Shown: in pieces, positions 17,770 through 27,001 of the stretch
How the letters are laid out: every line of letters starts with the position of its first letter
Numbering within the stretch: the first letter of the stretch is position 1
From: SIRX01 sp965214475
Lineage (GTDB): Bacteria > Actinomycetota > Rubrobacteria > Rubrobacterales > Rubrobacteraceae
Direction of reading: 5' to 3'
Length of the DNA stretch: 64,000 nt
Assembly (NCBI GenBank): GCA_965214475.1
Contig: OZ243953.1
Coordinates: forward strand, 310,001-374,000
Program-made: the position numbers and the translations under genes
The notes under the pieces: generated by a model
What the model saw: the letters and a program-made list of their open reading frames with translations, nothing else
Databases searched by the model: none
Told to the model about the DNA's origin: nothing

Positions 17770-19369
17770 TCGGTTCGACATTACTGGTATAGATATAGGT
17801 GTACTCATAGCGTATTTGGTTCTTAGCCGGATCATCCCGCTCGTGCTCGCCCCGAAAGGGTCCGGCGAGGACGAGGATGCTTCGGAAGATTATTTCCTCG
17901 GTGGAAGAAACTTTATCTGGCCTTTCGTCGGCCTCTCGCTCGTGGCGACCAACATGTCCGGGGCGACGTACGTAGGACTTGCGGGCGCCGGTTACGCCCA
18001 GGGGATCTCCGTCTTCGCCTACGAGTGGATGACCAGCGTGATACTGGTAGTTTTCATCTTCTTCCTTCTGCCGTTCTATCTCCGGTCCGGGGTCTTTACG
18101 CTACCGGAGTTCCTCGAAAAACGTTTCGACGTAAGATCCCAATTGACCTTTGCGGGTTTCAACCTTTTCGCTAACATGTTCATAGACATGGCCGCCGCGC
18201 TCTATGCCGGTGGCGTCGTGGTTCAGGTTCTCTTCCCCGTTATTCCGCTGTGGGTATCGATAGCCGCGCTAGCTATTCTGGCCGCTGTTTACACGATCTT
18301 CGGTGGTCTCGGGGCTGTCATGATCAGTGACTCGATCCAGGCTACCCTCACTCTCGTCGGCGGCGCGGTTGTCTTCTTCGCGGTGCTCGCCAGGATACCG
18401 TCCTGGGAGGCCGTATCCCGGCAGGCCGGTGAAGAGAAGATGAGCCTCATTTTGCCGATAGGCAACCCGGACCTGCCCTGGCCCGGACTTATTACCGGCG
18501 TAGTTGTAATAGGTATGTACTACTGGACTACCAACCAACTCGTAGTGCAGCGAACGCTTGGGGCCAGGAGCCTCGACCACGGACGGTGGGGTTCGCTATT
18601 CGCAGGTTTCGTGAAGCTTACGTTCTTGTTTTTCTTCATTCTACCCGGAACTTTCGCCATCTTGCTGTATCCAAACATTGGGAACCCGGACCTCATATTC
18701 CCGACCATAGTCTTCGAAACGTTTCCGGTAGGTCTTCGGGGCATGATGCTGGCGGCGATAATCGCGGCCATAACTTCTACCGTTGACTCTATCCTCAACT
18801 CGGCCTCGACGGTCGTGACGATGGACTTCGTCAAGACCTTCCGTCCCGAAACGAGCCAGCGGGGTCTGGTCACGATCGGCCGTATCGCCACGGTTGGGGC
18901 GCTCATAGTGGCGATCATTTGGGCTCCGACCATCGCCTCTTTCGAGACGCTCTACGGCTACCTGCAGTCCGTGCTTTCGTACACGGTTCCGCCGATCGTC
19001 GCGACGTTCATCCTGGGAATAATGTGGAGCCGAGTGACCGCAAACGCAGCCTTCGTTACGCTGGCCGGTATGATTCCCCTCGGAGTATTTATGTTCATTT
19101 TGGGCCCGGTCTTCGGTGTTTTCTTGGCCGACATCCAGTTCCTGTACTTTGCCGGGCTACTTCTCGTGTCCAGCATAATCGTCTTGGTGGTGGTGAGCCT
19201 GCTAGGGGAGCGTCCGCCGAGGGAGAAGACGGACGGTTTGACCTGGGAACCCCGATATTGGCGCGAGGAGACCGAAGAACTTCGCGGAAAGCCGATACTG
19301 CTCAACTACCGCTTCTTATCTATTGCGATGTTGATAGCTACGTTCATCATCGTGTACATCTTCCGATAG
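17762..19369 (+). CDS. Sodium:solute symporter (SSS family)
   Basis: A 535-residue polytopic protein of the SSS fold with about 13 membrane segments. Landmarks include EDYFLGGRNFIWPFVGLSLV, then ATNMSGATYVGLAG, where unwound TM1 supplies Na+ and substrate contacts, and the late ITSTVDSILNSASTVVTMD in TM8, where Ser/Thr residues form the Na2 site. AGGAGGGAG precedes the ATG. Its position after the hydantoinase-type operon and before a binding protein suggests it imports the substrate of that pathway. Transport specificity cannot be read from sequence. Confidence 0.9.
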   Translation: MSDRFDITGIDIGVLIAYLVLSRIIPLVLAPKGSGEDEDASEDYFLGGRNFIWPFVGLSLVATNMSGATYVGLAGAGYAQGISVFAYEWMTSVILVVFIFFLLPFYLRSGVFTLPEFLEKRFDVRSQLTFAGFNLFANMFIDMAAALYAGGVVVQVLFPVIPLWVSIAALAILAAVYTIFGGLGAVMISDSIQATLTLVGGAVVFFAVLARIPSWEAVSRQAGEEKMSLILPIGNPDLPWPGLITGVVVIGMYYWTTNQLVVQRTLGARSLDHGRWGSLFAGFVKLTFLFFFILPGTFAILLYPNIGNPDLIFPTIVFETFPVGLRGMMLAAIIAAITSTVDSILNSASTVVTMDFVKTFRPETSQRGLVTIGRIATVGALIVAIIWAPTIASFETLYGYLQSVLSYTVPPIVATFILGIMWSRVTANAAFVTLAGMIPLGVFMFILGPVFGVFLADIQFLYFAGLLLVSSIIVLVVVSLLGERPPREKTDGLTWEPRYWREETEELRGKPILLNYRFLSIAMLIATFIIVYIFR

Positions 19370-19404
19370 GGGTTAGCTAAAGGATCCGGTCAAAGGAGGA
19401 GTTT

Positions 19405-20814
19405 GTGAGGAATAGGGAAAGGTTGGAACGCTCAATGGCCAACTTCAGGAGGAGAAACTACAGTCGGCGGGACTTCCTGAAGCTGGGAGGCACCGGCCTT
19501 GCAGGAGCGGCGTTGCTCGGTACCGCAGGTTGCGGCGGGGGAGGAAACGGCGGCGATGGGAACAGTATCACCTTCACCTACGGGGCCAGCGGGTCCGAAG
19601 ACCTAAGGACCGTAAGGGAGCTAGTAGATCGTTTCAACCAGGAGAACGAGAACGGTGTCACGGTCGAGTTCGACCAGCGATCCGAGGTTACGGACGAATA
19701 CTTCCGGTCGCTGGTGTCCGACTTCGAGGCTGGGTCCGGGTCGGTAGACGTGATCGCCGGGGACGTGATTTGGAGCGCGGAGCTTGCAGATAGCGGTTGG
19801 ATCGAGGACCTTAGCGGCCGGATGTACTCAGACTATTCGCCACAAGTTCCGGACGCGTTCTTGAACGGGGCGATAAGCTCAGTCTCCTACCAGAACAGAC
19901 TTTGGGGCGTGCCGTGGTTTACCGACGTCGGCGTGCTTTACTACCGGACAGACCTTCTCGAAGAGGCCGGTATGAGCGATCCGCCGACAACGTGGAGCGG
20001 TCTGACGGACATCGCCAATCAAGTCAAGGAGCAGTCCGGGACTCAGTACGGCTTCGTTTTCCAGGGCGCCGACTACGAGGGTGGTGTCGTAAACGGCCTA
20101 GAATATATCTGGAATGCCGGAGGTGATGTTCTAGAGGGTAACATTAGCACTTCTGCCCCCGGTACACCGGTCTCAATCTCTCCCAATTTCGTCGCCATAG
20201 ACAGCCAAAGCTCGGTGCAAGGGCTCCAGACACAACGCGGCCTGGTTTCGGATGAGGTGGCACCGCAAGAGGTCGCCGAGTATAGGGAGTCGGAGTCAAA
20301 CGACGCTTTCATGGCCGGGGACGCGGTCTTCCAGCGCGGGTGGCCGTTTATGTTCGCTACTTACGGCACAGGCGATTCTAATATAAGTCAGGATCAGGTC
20401 GGCATCGCCCCGCTCCCTGTTCAGAACGAAGGCCAGCAGAGTTGGAGTTGTCTCGGCGGGTGGAACATGTACATGAGCGCTTCGTCACAAGATAAGGACG
20501 CCGCCTGGGAGTTCATCAAGTTTATGACGGCCCCGGAGCAACAGAAGTTTCGGGCCAACGAAGGCTCTTTCTTGCCGACCCTCAGTAGCCTCTACGAAGA
20601 TCAGGAACTAGTCAACAACGTGCCGGTGATCGAGCCGGCCAGAGACATCGTGCGAAACGACGCCCGGTCCAGGCCGGTTACCCCGTACTACTCGGTTGTC
20701 TCGACTCGCCTTGCCCAGGGCTTTAACGCCTCTCTGACCGGTGATAAAGACCCTGAACGGGCGGTGGAAGACCTGCAAAATGAGATGCAGAACATAATCG
20801 AACAAAGGGGATAG
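19405..20814 (+). CDS. Tat-exported lipoprotein substrate-binding protein
   Basis: This is an extracellular solute-binding protein of the sugar type (family 1, MalE-like fold). The N-terminus carries the twin-arginine motif SRRDFLKLGG followed by a hydrophobic stretch and a lipobox ending GTAGC, so it is probably exported folded and lipid-anchored. The mature part has the usual ITFTYGASGSEDLRTVRELVDRFN opening and YQNRLWGVPWFTDVGVLYYR in the middle. It is 469 aa. AAAGGAGGAG lies before the GTG start. No ABC permease or ATPase is adjacent; its only transport neighbour is an SSS symporter, which does not normally need a binding protein. It may serve an ABC system encoded elsewhere. Confidence 0.9.
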   Translation: MRNRERLERSMANFRRRNYSRRDFLKLGGTGLAGAALLGTAGCGGGGNGGDGNSITFTYGASGSEDLRTVRELVDRFNQENENGVTVEFDQRSEVTDEYFRSLVSDFEAGSGSVDVIAGDVIWSAELADSGWIEDLSGRMYSDYSPQVPDAFLNGAISSVSYQNRLWGVPWFTDVGVLYYRTDLLEEAGMSDPPTTWSGLTDIANQVKEQSGTQYGFVFQGADYEGGVVNGLEYIWNAGGDVLEGNISTSAPGTPVSISPNFVAIDSQSSVQGLQTQRGLVSDEVAPQEVAEYRESESNDAFMAGDAVFQRGWPFMFATYGTGDSNISQDQVGIAPLPVQNEGQQSWSCLGGWNMYMSASSQDKDAAWEFIKFMTAPEQQKFRANEGSFLPTLSSLYEDQELVNNVPVIEPARDIVRNDARSRPVTPYYSVVSTRLAQGFNASLTGDKDPERAVEDLQNEMQNIIEQRG

Positions 20815-20855
20815 GATAGGAACGCTCTCCGCTTCGCGGCAAGCGTAGATTCAGT

Positions 20856-20886
20856 GGAGCCGGGGACACTGTCTCCGGCTCCTTTT
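20856..20886 (+). terminator. Intrinsic terminator of the catabolic block
   Basis: A near-perfect hairpin (8-base outer stem GGAGCCGG/CCGGCTCC with an inner GACA/TGTC) is followed directly by TTTT. It lies about 40 bases past the binding-protein stop and separates it from the opposing hsp20 gene. There is no U-tract in the other direction, so it serves only the plus strand. Confidence 0.85.
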
Positions 20887-20897
20887 ATGTTTCCTTT

Positions 20898-21353
20898 CTA
20901 TTCGGAGGTTCCTATCTCTATGCGACTCGGCTCGTGGGGGGCCGCCCCGCCTTTGACCAAAACCTCCAACATGCCGTTCTCGAAAGTAGCGTTTACGTCG
21001 CTTTCCTGAACGCCTTCCGGAAGGGTCATACTCCGGCGGAAGTGTCCGTAGTGGCGCTCGTGGGCGTAGTAGGTTACCCCCTCCGGCCGCTCTCGGCGCT
21101 CTCCGGAAACGGTTAGTACGCTGTTCGAGAAGCTAATGTCCAGGGCATCGCGGGTTACACCCGCGATTTCGCACCGGATCACTAAGTCTCCGTCTTTAGT
21201 AGCGTAGATGTCCGTGGTCGGGGCCCAGGCGTTTGCGTGGGTGCGCCCCTCCGGGCTAGGATCAGGGTTTGTAAACCAGTGCTCCCGCATCCGGTTCGCT
21301 TCGCTTATGCTGTCAACGAAACCCCGAAATGGGTTGTGTCCCTTTTCCGACAT
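20898..21353 (-). CDS. Hsp20 small heat-shock protein
   Basis: A 151-residue alpha-crystallin chaperone that holds unfolding proteins as oligomers. The alpha-crystallin domain runs from about residue 45 (PTTDIYATKDGDLVIRCEIA) to about 140, with GVTRDALDISF, the HYGHFRRSMTLPEGV turn and the signature ENGMLEVLVKG. The short C-terminal tail carries SRIEIG as the I-x-I/V anchoring motif. GAGGAGGTAGATCTC precedes the ATG, a strong site. I see no CIRCE or HAIR operator in the upstream gap, so regulation may be shared with the preceding small gene. Confidence 0.93.
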   Translation of the reverse strand: MSEKGHNPFRGFVDSISEANRMREHWFTNPDPSPEGRTHANAWAPTTDIYATKDGDLVIRCEIAGVTRDALDISFSNSVLTVSGERRERPEGVTYYAHERHYGHFRRSMTLPEGVQESDVNATFENGMLEVLVKGGAAPHEPSRIEIGTSE

Positions 21354-21414
21354 GAGATCTACCTCCTCTAACGCAACTACTCAGGCTATATGCTACAGAG
21401 CTTCGAGAAGCCCT

Positions 21415-21660
21415 TTACTCGTCTTCGTTCTCTGCGTTATCCTCAGAATCCTGCAGGTCATCCGGCATGGAGGGCCGCATCCAGCTTACAGCGCTCCACG
21501 GGACGAAGATCGGCACCTCCGACATCTCACCGGATTTGTACGTGTAAGCTACGCCCGTCTCGTTGATCTCTTTTATATTCACCAACTCAGACTCGGCGGC
21601 GCCCGTTCGGGCAAGCAATATGTCCTTACCAACCCAGGACTTGGGTATCTGCTTCTCCAT
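21415..21660 (-). CDS. Small conserved-looking protein, unknown
   Basis: An 81-residue soluble protein beginning MEKQIPKSWVGKDILLAR and ending with a very acidic tail. The middle (LVNIKEINETGVAYTYKSG then FVPWSAVSWM) has an SH3- or Hfq-like beta-strand pattern of the sort seen in small RNA- or ligand-binding proteins, but I cannot assign a family. The ATG at 21660 is chosen over an upstream GTG because GGGAGG lies at the right distance. It lies 61 bases upstream of hsp20 on the same strand and may be co-transcribed with it. Confidence 0.65.
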   Translation of the reverse strand: MEKQIPKSWVGKDILLARTGAAESELVNIKEINETGVAYTYKSGEMSEVPIFVPWSAVSWMRPSMPDDLQDSEDNAENEDE

Positions 21661-21780
21661 CTTTGAACCTCCCCAGATCAAACCGTACACGAAGATTGAA
21701 GCGGGTGGATATTAAAGACCCGCCCGCATGAAGTTCATTTAAATATCATCCGAACTTCGAAAGCTTTCCCGTCGCTCTAA

Positions 21781-23442
21781 CTAAGTGCGATTTGATCCCC
21801 CGCCCTCCTGAGATTCCTCCACGCTCGCTTGCTGCGGCTCAGGCGTGCCCCGCGGACGGCTCGCCGCACGTCCCGGCTCCGGAGGAAGACGATCCTTGGA
21901 CGGTTCGGGTCGCGTGCTCGGCAGCCGCTCGTCTCGCAAGCCTACTGCCAGACCGATGCACATAAAGATCAGCACTATAGCGAATGGTAGACCCGAAGCG
22001 ACTGAGGCCGATTGCAGCGCGGTCAGCGGATCTCCGCCGGTAGCGGCCCCGGCGCCAAGTAGCACCGCTGCCACCACACCTTCCAGTACCGCCCATAGGA
22101 GACGCTGGAACCATACCGGGTTCGGATCGCCGCCATTGGTGAGTATGTCGATCACCAGCGACCCCGAGTCCGAAGAGGTGGCGAAGAACAGCACCACCAC
22201 TATGATCGCGAGAATAGAAGCGAGTATGCTCAGGAACGAAGCGATCGGCAATTGATTGAACAGCACGAACATAGCGGTGTCGGTGCTCGCGCCTGCGAGT
22301 CCACCACCGTTGCCGTTCATGATATACTGGATCGCGGTTCCACCGAAGATTACGAACCATACGGCGGAGACCCCGGCCGGGGCCAACAGCACGCCCGCGA
22401 CGAACTGCCGCAACGTACGACCATAAGACACCCGGGCGATAAACATCCCGACAAACGGGGCCCAAGAGGTCCACCAGGCCCAGTAGAACAGCGTCCAGCC
22501 GGCCTGCCACTCTGCTGCTGCGTCGTTGTTGGTGAACATGTTGAAGCTGGTGCCTATCAGGTTCTGTGCGTAGTAGCCGATGTTGCTCGCCACCGAATTG
22601 AGGATGAAGAGCGTCGGCCCGACGATAAACACGAACAAAGCCAACCCGAAGGCCAGCCACATGTTGATCAGGGACAGATTACGGACACCCTTCTCGATAC
22701 CCAGGGCCACCGAAGTCCCGGCCACCACCGTTATCGCCGCGATCAAGAGAATCTGAACGCCCGCGTTGTTCGGGATTCCGAAGAGGCTACTGAGCCCGGC
22801 GTTTACCTGCTGCGCCCCGAATCCTAGAGAGGTCGCGAGCCCGAACATGGTCCCAAAAACGGCGATGATGTCTATCGTATTCCCCAGCCAGCCGTAGATC
22901 CTGTCGCCGATCAGGGGGTAGAAAGCGGAAGCAGGCCTTAGTGGAAGTCCTCTCCTGAAAGAGAAGTAGGCCATCGAGAGCGCGAACACTATGTAAATAG
23001 CCCACGGATGCAACAGCCAGTGGAAGAAGGTGAGGTTCATGGCATCTTGGGCAGCAGCGGCGGTGCCACCTTCTCCCGTCGGTGGGCTGGTGAAGTGCGC
23101 CACCGGCTCCGCCACGCCGAAGTACACGAGCCCGATGCCCATACCGGCGGTAAACAACATGGCGAACCATGCCGTCGTGCTGAACTCCGGCACAGCGTCG
23201 TCAGGTCCCAGCTTTACCAGGCCGTAGCGGGTAAACGCGAGTGCCACGATAAAGATCAGGAAGAAACTAACCGCAAGGATAAAGAACCATCCAAAGTAAG
23301 TGTAGATAAAGTTCAGTACGCCCTGCGCGGCACTGCCAAAAGCGCCCGGGAACAAAGCACCGAGCAGAACAACGGACACAATCACTATCAGGGACGTGAT
23401 AAAGACCGGCGGGTTGGTGTGCTCTCTCAAATATCGGCTCAT
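21781..23442 (-). CDS. BCCT family (betaine/choline/carnitine) transporter
   Basis: A 553-residue transporter of the LeuT fold with 12 membrane segments. The substrate and sodium regions are recognisable: FTAGMGIGLVYFGVAEPVAHF (TM3-4) and the TM8 signature FYWAWWTSWAPFVGMFIARV with its Trp-rich box for quaternary ammonium binding. The ATG at 23442 (MSRYLREHTN) is chosen over a longer reading because AGAAAGGA precedes it. The C-terminus carries a long Pro/Arg/Ser tail that may sense osmotic state, as in BetP. Uptake of betaine as a compatible solute is the likely role. Confidence 0.92.
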   Translation of the reverse strand: MSRYLREHTNPPVFITSLIVIVSVVLLGALFPGAFGSAAQGVLNFIYTYFGWFFILAVSFFLIFIVALAFTRYGLVKLGPDDAVPEFSTTAWFAMLFTAGMGIGLVYFGVAEPVAHFTSPPTGEGGTAAAAQDAMNLTFFHWLLHPWAIYIVFALSMAYFSFRRGLPLRPASAFYPLIGDRIYGWLGNTIDIIAVFGTMFGLATSLGFGAQQVNAGLSSLFGIPNNAGVQILLIAAITVVAGTSVALGIEKGVRNLSLINMWLAFGLALFVFIVGPTLFILNSVASNIGYYAQNLIGTSFNMFTNNDAAAEWQAGWTLFYWAWWTSWAPFVGMFIARVSYGRTLRQFVAGVLLAPAGVSAVWFVIFGGTAIQYIMNGNGGGLAGASTDTAMFVLFNQLPIASFLSILASILAIIVVVLFFATSSDSGSLVIDILTNGGDPNPVWFQRLLWAVLEGVVAAVLLGAGAATGGDPLTALQSASVASGLPFAIVLIFMCIGLAVGLRDERLPSTRPEPSKDRLPPEPGRAASRPRGTPEPQQASVEESQEGGGSNRT

Positions 23443-23475
23443 CTGGAAACAATCCTTTCTTCCGTATTTGAGACT

Positions 23476-23481
23476 ATTATA
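23476..23481 (-). promoter_or_regulatory. Possible -10 element for the BCCT gene
   Basis: A consensus TATAAT (minus strand) lies 34 bases before the start codon, giving a short leader with a good ribosome site. The -35 region at 17 bases spacing (CCATAG) is poor, so an activator may be needed. Confidence 0.3.
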
Positions 23482-23656
23482 CTTTAACGGGATGTAGCCT
23501 ATGGCGCAAATGTTGCTCTTAGCGCAACGGAAGTGGTTAGAGGTTGGGGGCATCGTAGCCTAATAGTTGCTTTCTGTAGTTCGACTTGTTGGTCTGTTAC
23601 TTTCCCTTTTGGCAAAGGTGCGACATAATTGCGAATATAGATGCCTACAGTATTGG

Positions 23657-23668
23657 CTCTTTAAAGAG
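23657..23668. promoter_or_regulatory. 12-base palindrome upstream of citrate synthase
   Basis: CTCTTTAAAGAG is a perfect palindrome 25 bases before the citrate synthase start. It could be an operator, but it is short and A/T-centred, and no regulator is known for it. Confidence 0.25.
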
Positions 23669-23693
23669 TGTATGACTTTAGAAAGGGGCGGAG

Positions 23694-25028
23694 TTGACCG
23701 AAGAGTCGCAGGATACGCAGGAGACAGAAACTGCAACGAATGGCAACGACAGTCTTACGGTAACGGACAATCGGACGGGCGAGAGCTACGAAGTCGAGAT
23801 CACGGACGGCACAGTGCGGGCGATGGACCTCCGTGAGATCAAGGTGAACGAAGACGACTTTGGCTTGATGACTTACGATCCCGGTTTCTCGAATACGGCG
23901 AGCTGCCGGAGCGCCGTCACCTACATCGACGGCGAGAACGGTATCTTGCAGCATCGGGGCATCCCCATCGAGCAACTCTGCGAACATTCTTCGTACCTGG
24001 AGGCCGCGTACCTGCTCATCTACGGCGAACTGCCAACCGAGGATCAGCTCAAATCGTGGGTCTACGAGGTTACGCACCATACCTACGTACACGAGAACAT
24101 GAAGAACTTTATGCAGAACTTCCGGTACGATGCCCCGCCCATGGGCTCATTGCTCTCGTCGGTAGGGGCTCTCTCCACGTTTTACCCGGAATCCCAAGAC
24201 ATCAGTGACGAACAGCAGCGGCACATGGCCGCCGTGCGGCTTATTGCGAAGATGCCTACCCTGGCGGCCTTCGCCTACCGCGCAAGCCTGGGCTTGCCCT
24301 TCGTCTACCCGGACAACGAACTCTCCTACGCGGGCAACTTCCTCTCCATGCTCTTCAAAATGGCTGAGCCCCGCTACGAGCCGGACCCGCGCCTGGAGCG
24401 GGCGCTCGACGTGCTGTTTATCCTCCACGCGGATCACGAGCAGAACTGCTCCGCCGCCGCCGTGCGCGTTGTGGGCTCATCGCTGGTAGACCCATACTCC
24501 GCCGTCGCCGCCGGGGTCGGCGGACTATACGGCCCGCTACATGGCGGGGCCAACGTCGCCGTCCTCAAGATGCTCCAACGGATAGGTTCTACGGAGAACA
24601 TCCCGGACTTTTTGGAGGGTGTGAAGAATGGCAACGAGCGTTTGATGGGCTTCGGGCACCGAGTCTACAAAAACTACGATCCCCGGGCGCGCATTATCCG
24701 CGGCCATGTTGACGAGGTGCTAGAGGCAACCGAGAAGGAAAGCCCCTGGCTCGACATAGCCATCGAGCTGGAGAAACGAGCGCTGGACGACGAGTATTTC
24801 ACCGACCGAAAACTCTACCCGAACGTAGACTTCTATTCCGGGCTCATCTACGAAGCTCTCGACATACCCACCGATGCCTTCACCGTAATGTTCGCCATCC
24901 CGCGGACCTCCGGCTGGATCGCCCAGTGGCTAGAGATGCACAACGACGAAGAGCTACGCATCGCCCGTCCGCGCCAGATCTACACCGGCGCCCGGGACGC
25001 GGACTACCTCCCAATGAACGAACGCTAG
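23694..25028 (+). CDS. gltA: Citrate synthase
   Basis: Condenses acetyl-CoA and oxaloacetate in the cytoplasm. A 444-residue type II enzyme with the catalytic residues visible: His in ILHADHEQNCS, His in YGPLHGGAN, and Asp in YPNVDFYSGLIY; GFGHRVYKNYDPRA is the CoA/substrate block. The small N-terminal beta domain (SLTVTDNRTGESYEVEITDG) is present after a short acidic leader, as in NADH-sensitive type II enzymes. The usual GGANE reads GGANV here. AGGGGCGGAG supports the TTG start at 23694. It is monocistronic. Confidence 0.95.
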   Translation: MTEESQDTQETETATNGNDSLTVTDNRTGESYEVEITDGTVRAMDLREIKVNEDDFGLMTYDPGFSNTASCRSAVTYIDGENGILQHRGIPIEQLCEHSSYLEAAYLLIYGELPTEDQLKSWVYEVTHHTYVHENMKNFMQNFRYDAPPMGSLLSSVGALSTFYPESQDISDEQQRHMAAVRLIAKMPTLAAFAYRASLGLPFVYPDNELSYAGNFLSMLFKMAEPRYEPDPRLERALDVLFILHADHEQNCSAAAVRVVGSSLVDPYSAVAAGVGGLYGPLHGGANVAVLKMLQRIGSTENIPDFLEGVKNGNERLMGFGHRVYKNYDPRARIIRGHVDEVLEATEKESPWLDIAIELEKRALDDEYFTDRKLYPNVDFYSGLIYEALDIPTDAFTVMFAIPRTSGWIAQWLEMHNDEELRIARPRQIYTGARDADYLPMNER

Positions 25029-25052
25029 AACTTCTCGCAAGTCAGCCACCTG

Positions 25053-25083
25053 GAGGCTCTTTTGTCGCCGACAAAGGAGCCTC
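25053..25083 (+). terminator. Hairpin after citrate synthase, no U-tract
   Basis: A 15-base-pair stem with one G-U-type mismatch (GAGGCTC...GAGCCTC) and a single-base loop sits 25 bases after the gltA stop. Neither strand has a T-run after it, so it may be a Rho-assisted or RNA-stabilising structure rather than a classical terminator. Confidence 0.45.
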
Positions 25084-25264
25084 TCTCACGCTCGATAGCA
25101 CTGGCCGAAAATGAAGCTCGTTGCAGAGACAAATTTTATCCCTTCGGCCAGAGACTTTAGGCTTACATCTTTGCGAATATGCAGACAGACTGATCTTGTA
25201 CCTTGACGGTCGGTCAGGCATATAACTAAACTGCGCCACAAGGGACTAACTTGGGGAGGAAGTT

Positions 25265-25477
25265 ATGCAGCGTAGACGCAAGATCATCATAGGTATGAGT
25301 ATCTATTTCTTGGTGTGCACGCTAGCAATGATATGGCCAGGAGCCGTAGTAGCAAACCGGATTGAGCCGATGATACTCGGCCTGCCATTCTTGTTTTTCT
25401 GGTATGTAGCTTGGGCTTTCATGGTGTTTCTCGGAACTTTAATCCTTTATTGCCTGGAGTTTGGAGGCAAAGACTGA
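25265..25477 (+). CDS. DUF3311-type small subunit of a symporter
   Basis: A 70-residue protein with two membrane helices (about residues 10-30 and 40-62). It shows the pattern of DUF3311: a short basic N-terminus, then ANRIEPMILGLPFLFFWYVAWA. Proteins of this kind are encoded directly before SSS symporters and are thought to be accessory subunits. Its stop overlaps the next start in ATGA, so the two are made together. GGGGAGGAAG precedes the ATG. Confidence 0.75.
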   Translation: MQRRRKIIIGMSIYFLVCTLAMIWPGAVVANRIEPMILGLPFLFFWYVAWAFMVFLGTLILYCLEFGGKD

Positions 25478-26997
25478 TGCAAGACTGGTGGATAATTACA
25501 GGTATTACGGTCGTTTACCTCGTTGTCATTCTCCTAGTGGGTCTTCGGGCTCGCAATGAGCAAAGCTCTTCGTTGGAAGGCTATGTCGCAGGAGATAGAA
25601 GCCTTGGGGTCTTCATACTGTTTTTTATAATGGGCGCAGAAGTCTTTAGCGCCTTCGCGTTCCTCGGCGGGCCGGGGTGGACCTACGGAAGGGGGGCCCC
25701 CGGCTTCTACATCCTGGCCTACCTGGGGCTCGGTTTGCTGCCGTGGTGGGTATTGGGGCCAAAGGCCGCCCGGCTCGGGCGCAAGTTCGGGTATCTTACG
25801 CAGGCCGACCTCTTGTCGGATCGCTTCACGAGCAAGTGGCTCTCTGCGATCATCGCTTTTGTCAGTGTCGGAGCTTTTATTCCTTATCTGACTATCCAGA
25901 TCACAGGTGCCGGTATACTCTTCGAAGCCTCTACAGAGGGCAACGTGCCGTTCTGGCTCGGATCTCTTGCAGCGTTCCTGATCGTCACGATCTACGTCTA
26001 CGCCAGCGGGTTGCGGGGTATCGGCTGGACCAACGTAATTCAGGGAACGATCATGGTCGTGGTAGCGTGGTTGATCGGGCTGTCGGTTGCCAACCGCTTC
26101 TACGGTGGCGTTGGACCGATGTTCCGGGAGATTCAAGCAGAGGCTCCTGAATACTTGACCCTACCGGGGGTCGAAGGTATGGGTTGGGCAGCGTTCTCGT
26201 CGGCTATTCTAGTTAGCGCTATCGGATTGACCATGTGGCCGCATCTCTTCATGAAGTCCTATGGAGCGGAGAGTGAGAAGACGATCAAAAAGACTATCGT
26301 GATCTACCCGCTCTACGGGTACCTCTTGATCCCGGTGTTTATCATTGGGTTTGCCGGGATACTGGTGCTGCAGGATAATCCGCTCGAAAACCCGGACAAC
26401 GTTTTGCCGGAGTTGGTAGTGAATCTGGCGAACTTTTCTCCGTGGCTTATCGGGATCATGCTTTCGGGAGCCCTAGCGGCTGCTATGTCTACGGGCGCCA
26501 ACCTCGCACATTCGGCTTCTACTGTACTGGTCAGGGATCTTTTTGTGGCGGTTTTCAACCAGGATATGCCGGAACGCACCGTAGTGTTGCTTACGAGGTT
26601 GTTCGTCATCGTGATCTCGGTGTTCTCCTATCTGCTGGCCCTGGGACAGTTCGCTTCGCTGGTGCAACTCTTGCTGGGTGCTTATGGCGCGGTAGTGCAG
26701 CTTTTCCCACTTATAGTGGCGGCGTTTTTCTGGAAACGGGCGACTACAGCAGGAGCCTACGCGGGCCTTATATCCGGCAGTCTGGTCACAATTCTGTTCA
26801 CGTTCATTTTGACCCCGACTCCATTCGGAATACATGCTGGTATCTGGGGGCTGCTTACAAATACTGTATTACTCGTCGGGGTGAGCCTCTTAACCGATCC
26901 CATGCCCCAAGAACACGTTGATAGGTTCGTCGAAGGCTCCAAAACTCCACTGGAAGATGTGAATGAGCCTCAGCCTGACGAAGTGTCTACGGCGTAA
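25477..26997 (+). CDS. Sodium:solute symporter with DUF3311 partner
   Basis: An SSS-fold transporter of 506 residues. The ATG at 25477, overlapping the stop of the small partner gene, is preferred to an upstream in-frame ATG inside that gene. Features include SLEGYVAGDRSLGVFILFFI, the unwound TM1 region GAEVFSAFAFLGGPGWTYGRG, GLTMWPHLFMKSYGAES and the TM8 segment AAAMSTGANLAHSASTVLVRD with Na2-site Ser/Thr residues. Related pairs carry organic acids such as pantothenate or propionate; the true substrate is not evident. It converges on the cyclotransferase-like gene with a gap of only four bases. Confidence 0.9.
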   Translation: MQDWWIITGITVVYLVVILLVGLRARNEQSSSLEGYVAGDRSLGVFILFFIMGAEVFSAFAFLGGPGWTYGRGAPGFYILAYLGLGLLPWWVLGPKAARLGRKFGYLTQADLLSDRFTSKWLSAIIAFVSVGAFIPYLTIQITGAGILFEASTEGNVPFWLGSLAAFLIVTIYVYASGLRGIGWTNVIQGTIMVVVAWLIGLSVANRFYGGVGPMFREIQAEAPEYLTLPGVEGMGWAAFSSAILVSAIGLTMWPHLFMKSYGAESEKTIKKTIVIYPLYGYLLIPVFIIGFAGILVLQDNPLENPDNVLPELVVNLANFSPWLIGIMLSGALAAAMSTGANLAHSASTVLVRDLFVAVFNQDMPERTVVLLTRLFVIVISVFSYLLALGQFASLVQLLLGAYGAVVQLFPLIVAAFFWKRATTAGAYAGLISGSLVTILFTFILTPTPFGIHAGIWGLLTNTVLLVGVSLLTDPMPQEHVDRFVEGSKTPLEDVNEPQPDEVSTA

Positions 26998-27001
26998 GAG
27001 T

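Noticed and set aside
22252..22827. 191-codon plus-strand frame inside the BCCT gene
   Set aside because: Hydrophilic shadow frame opposite a clear membrane transporter.
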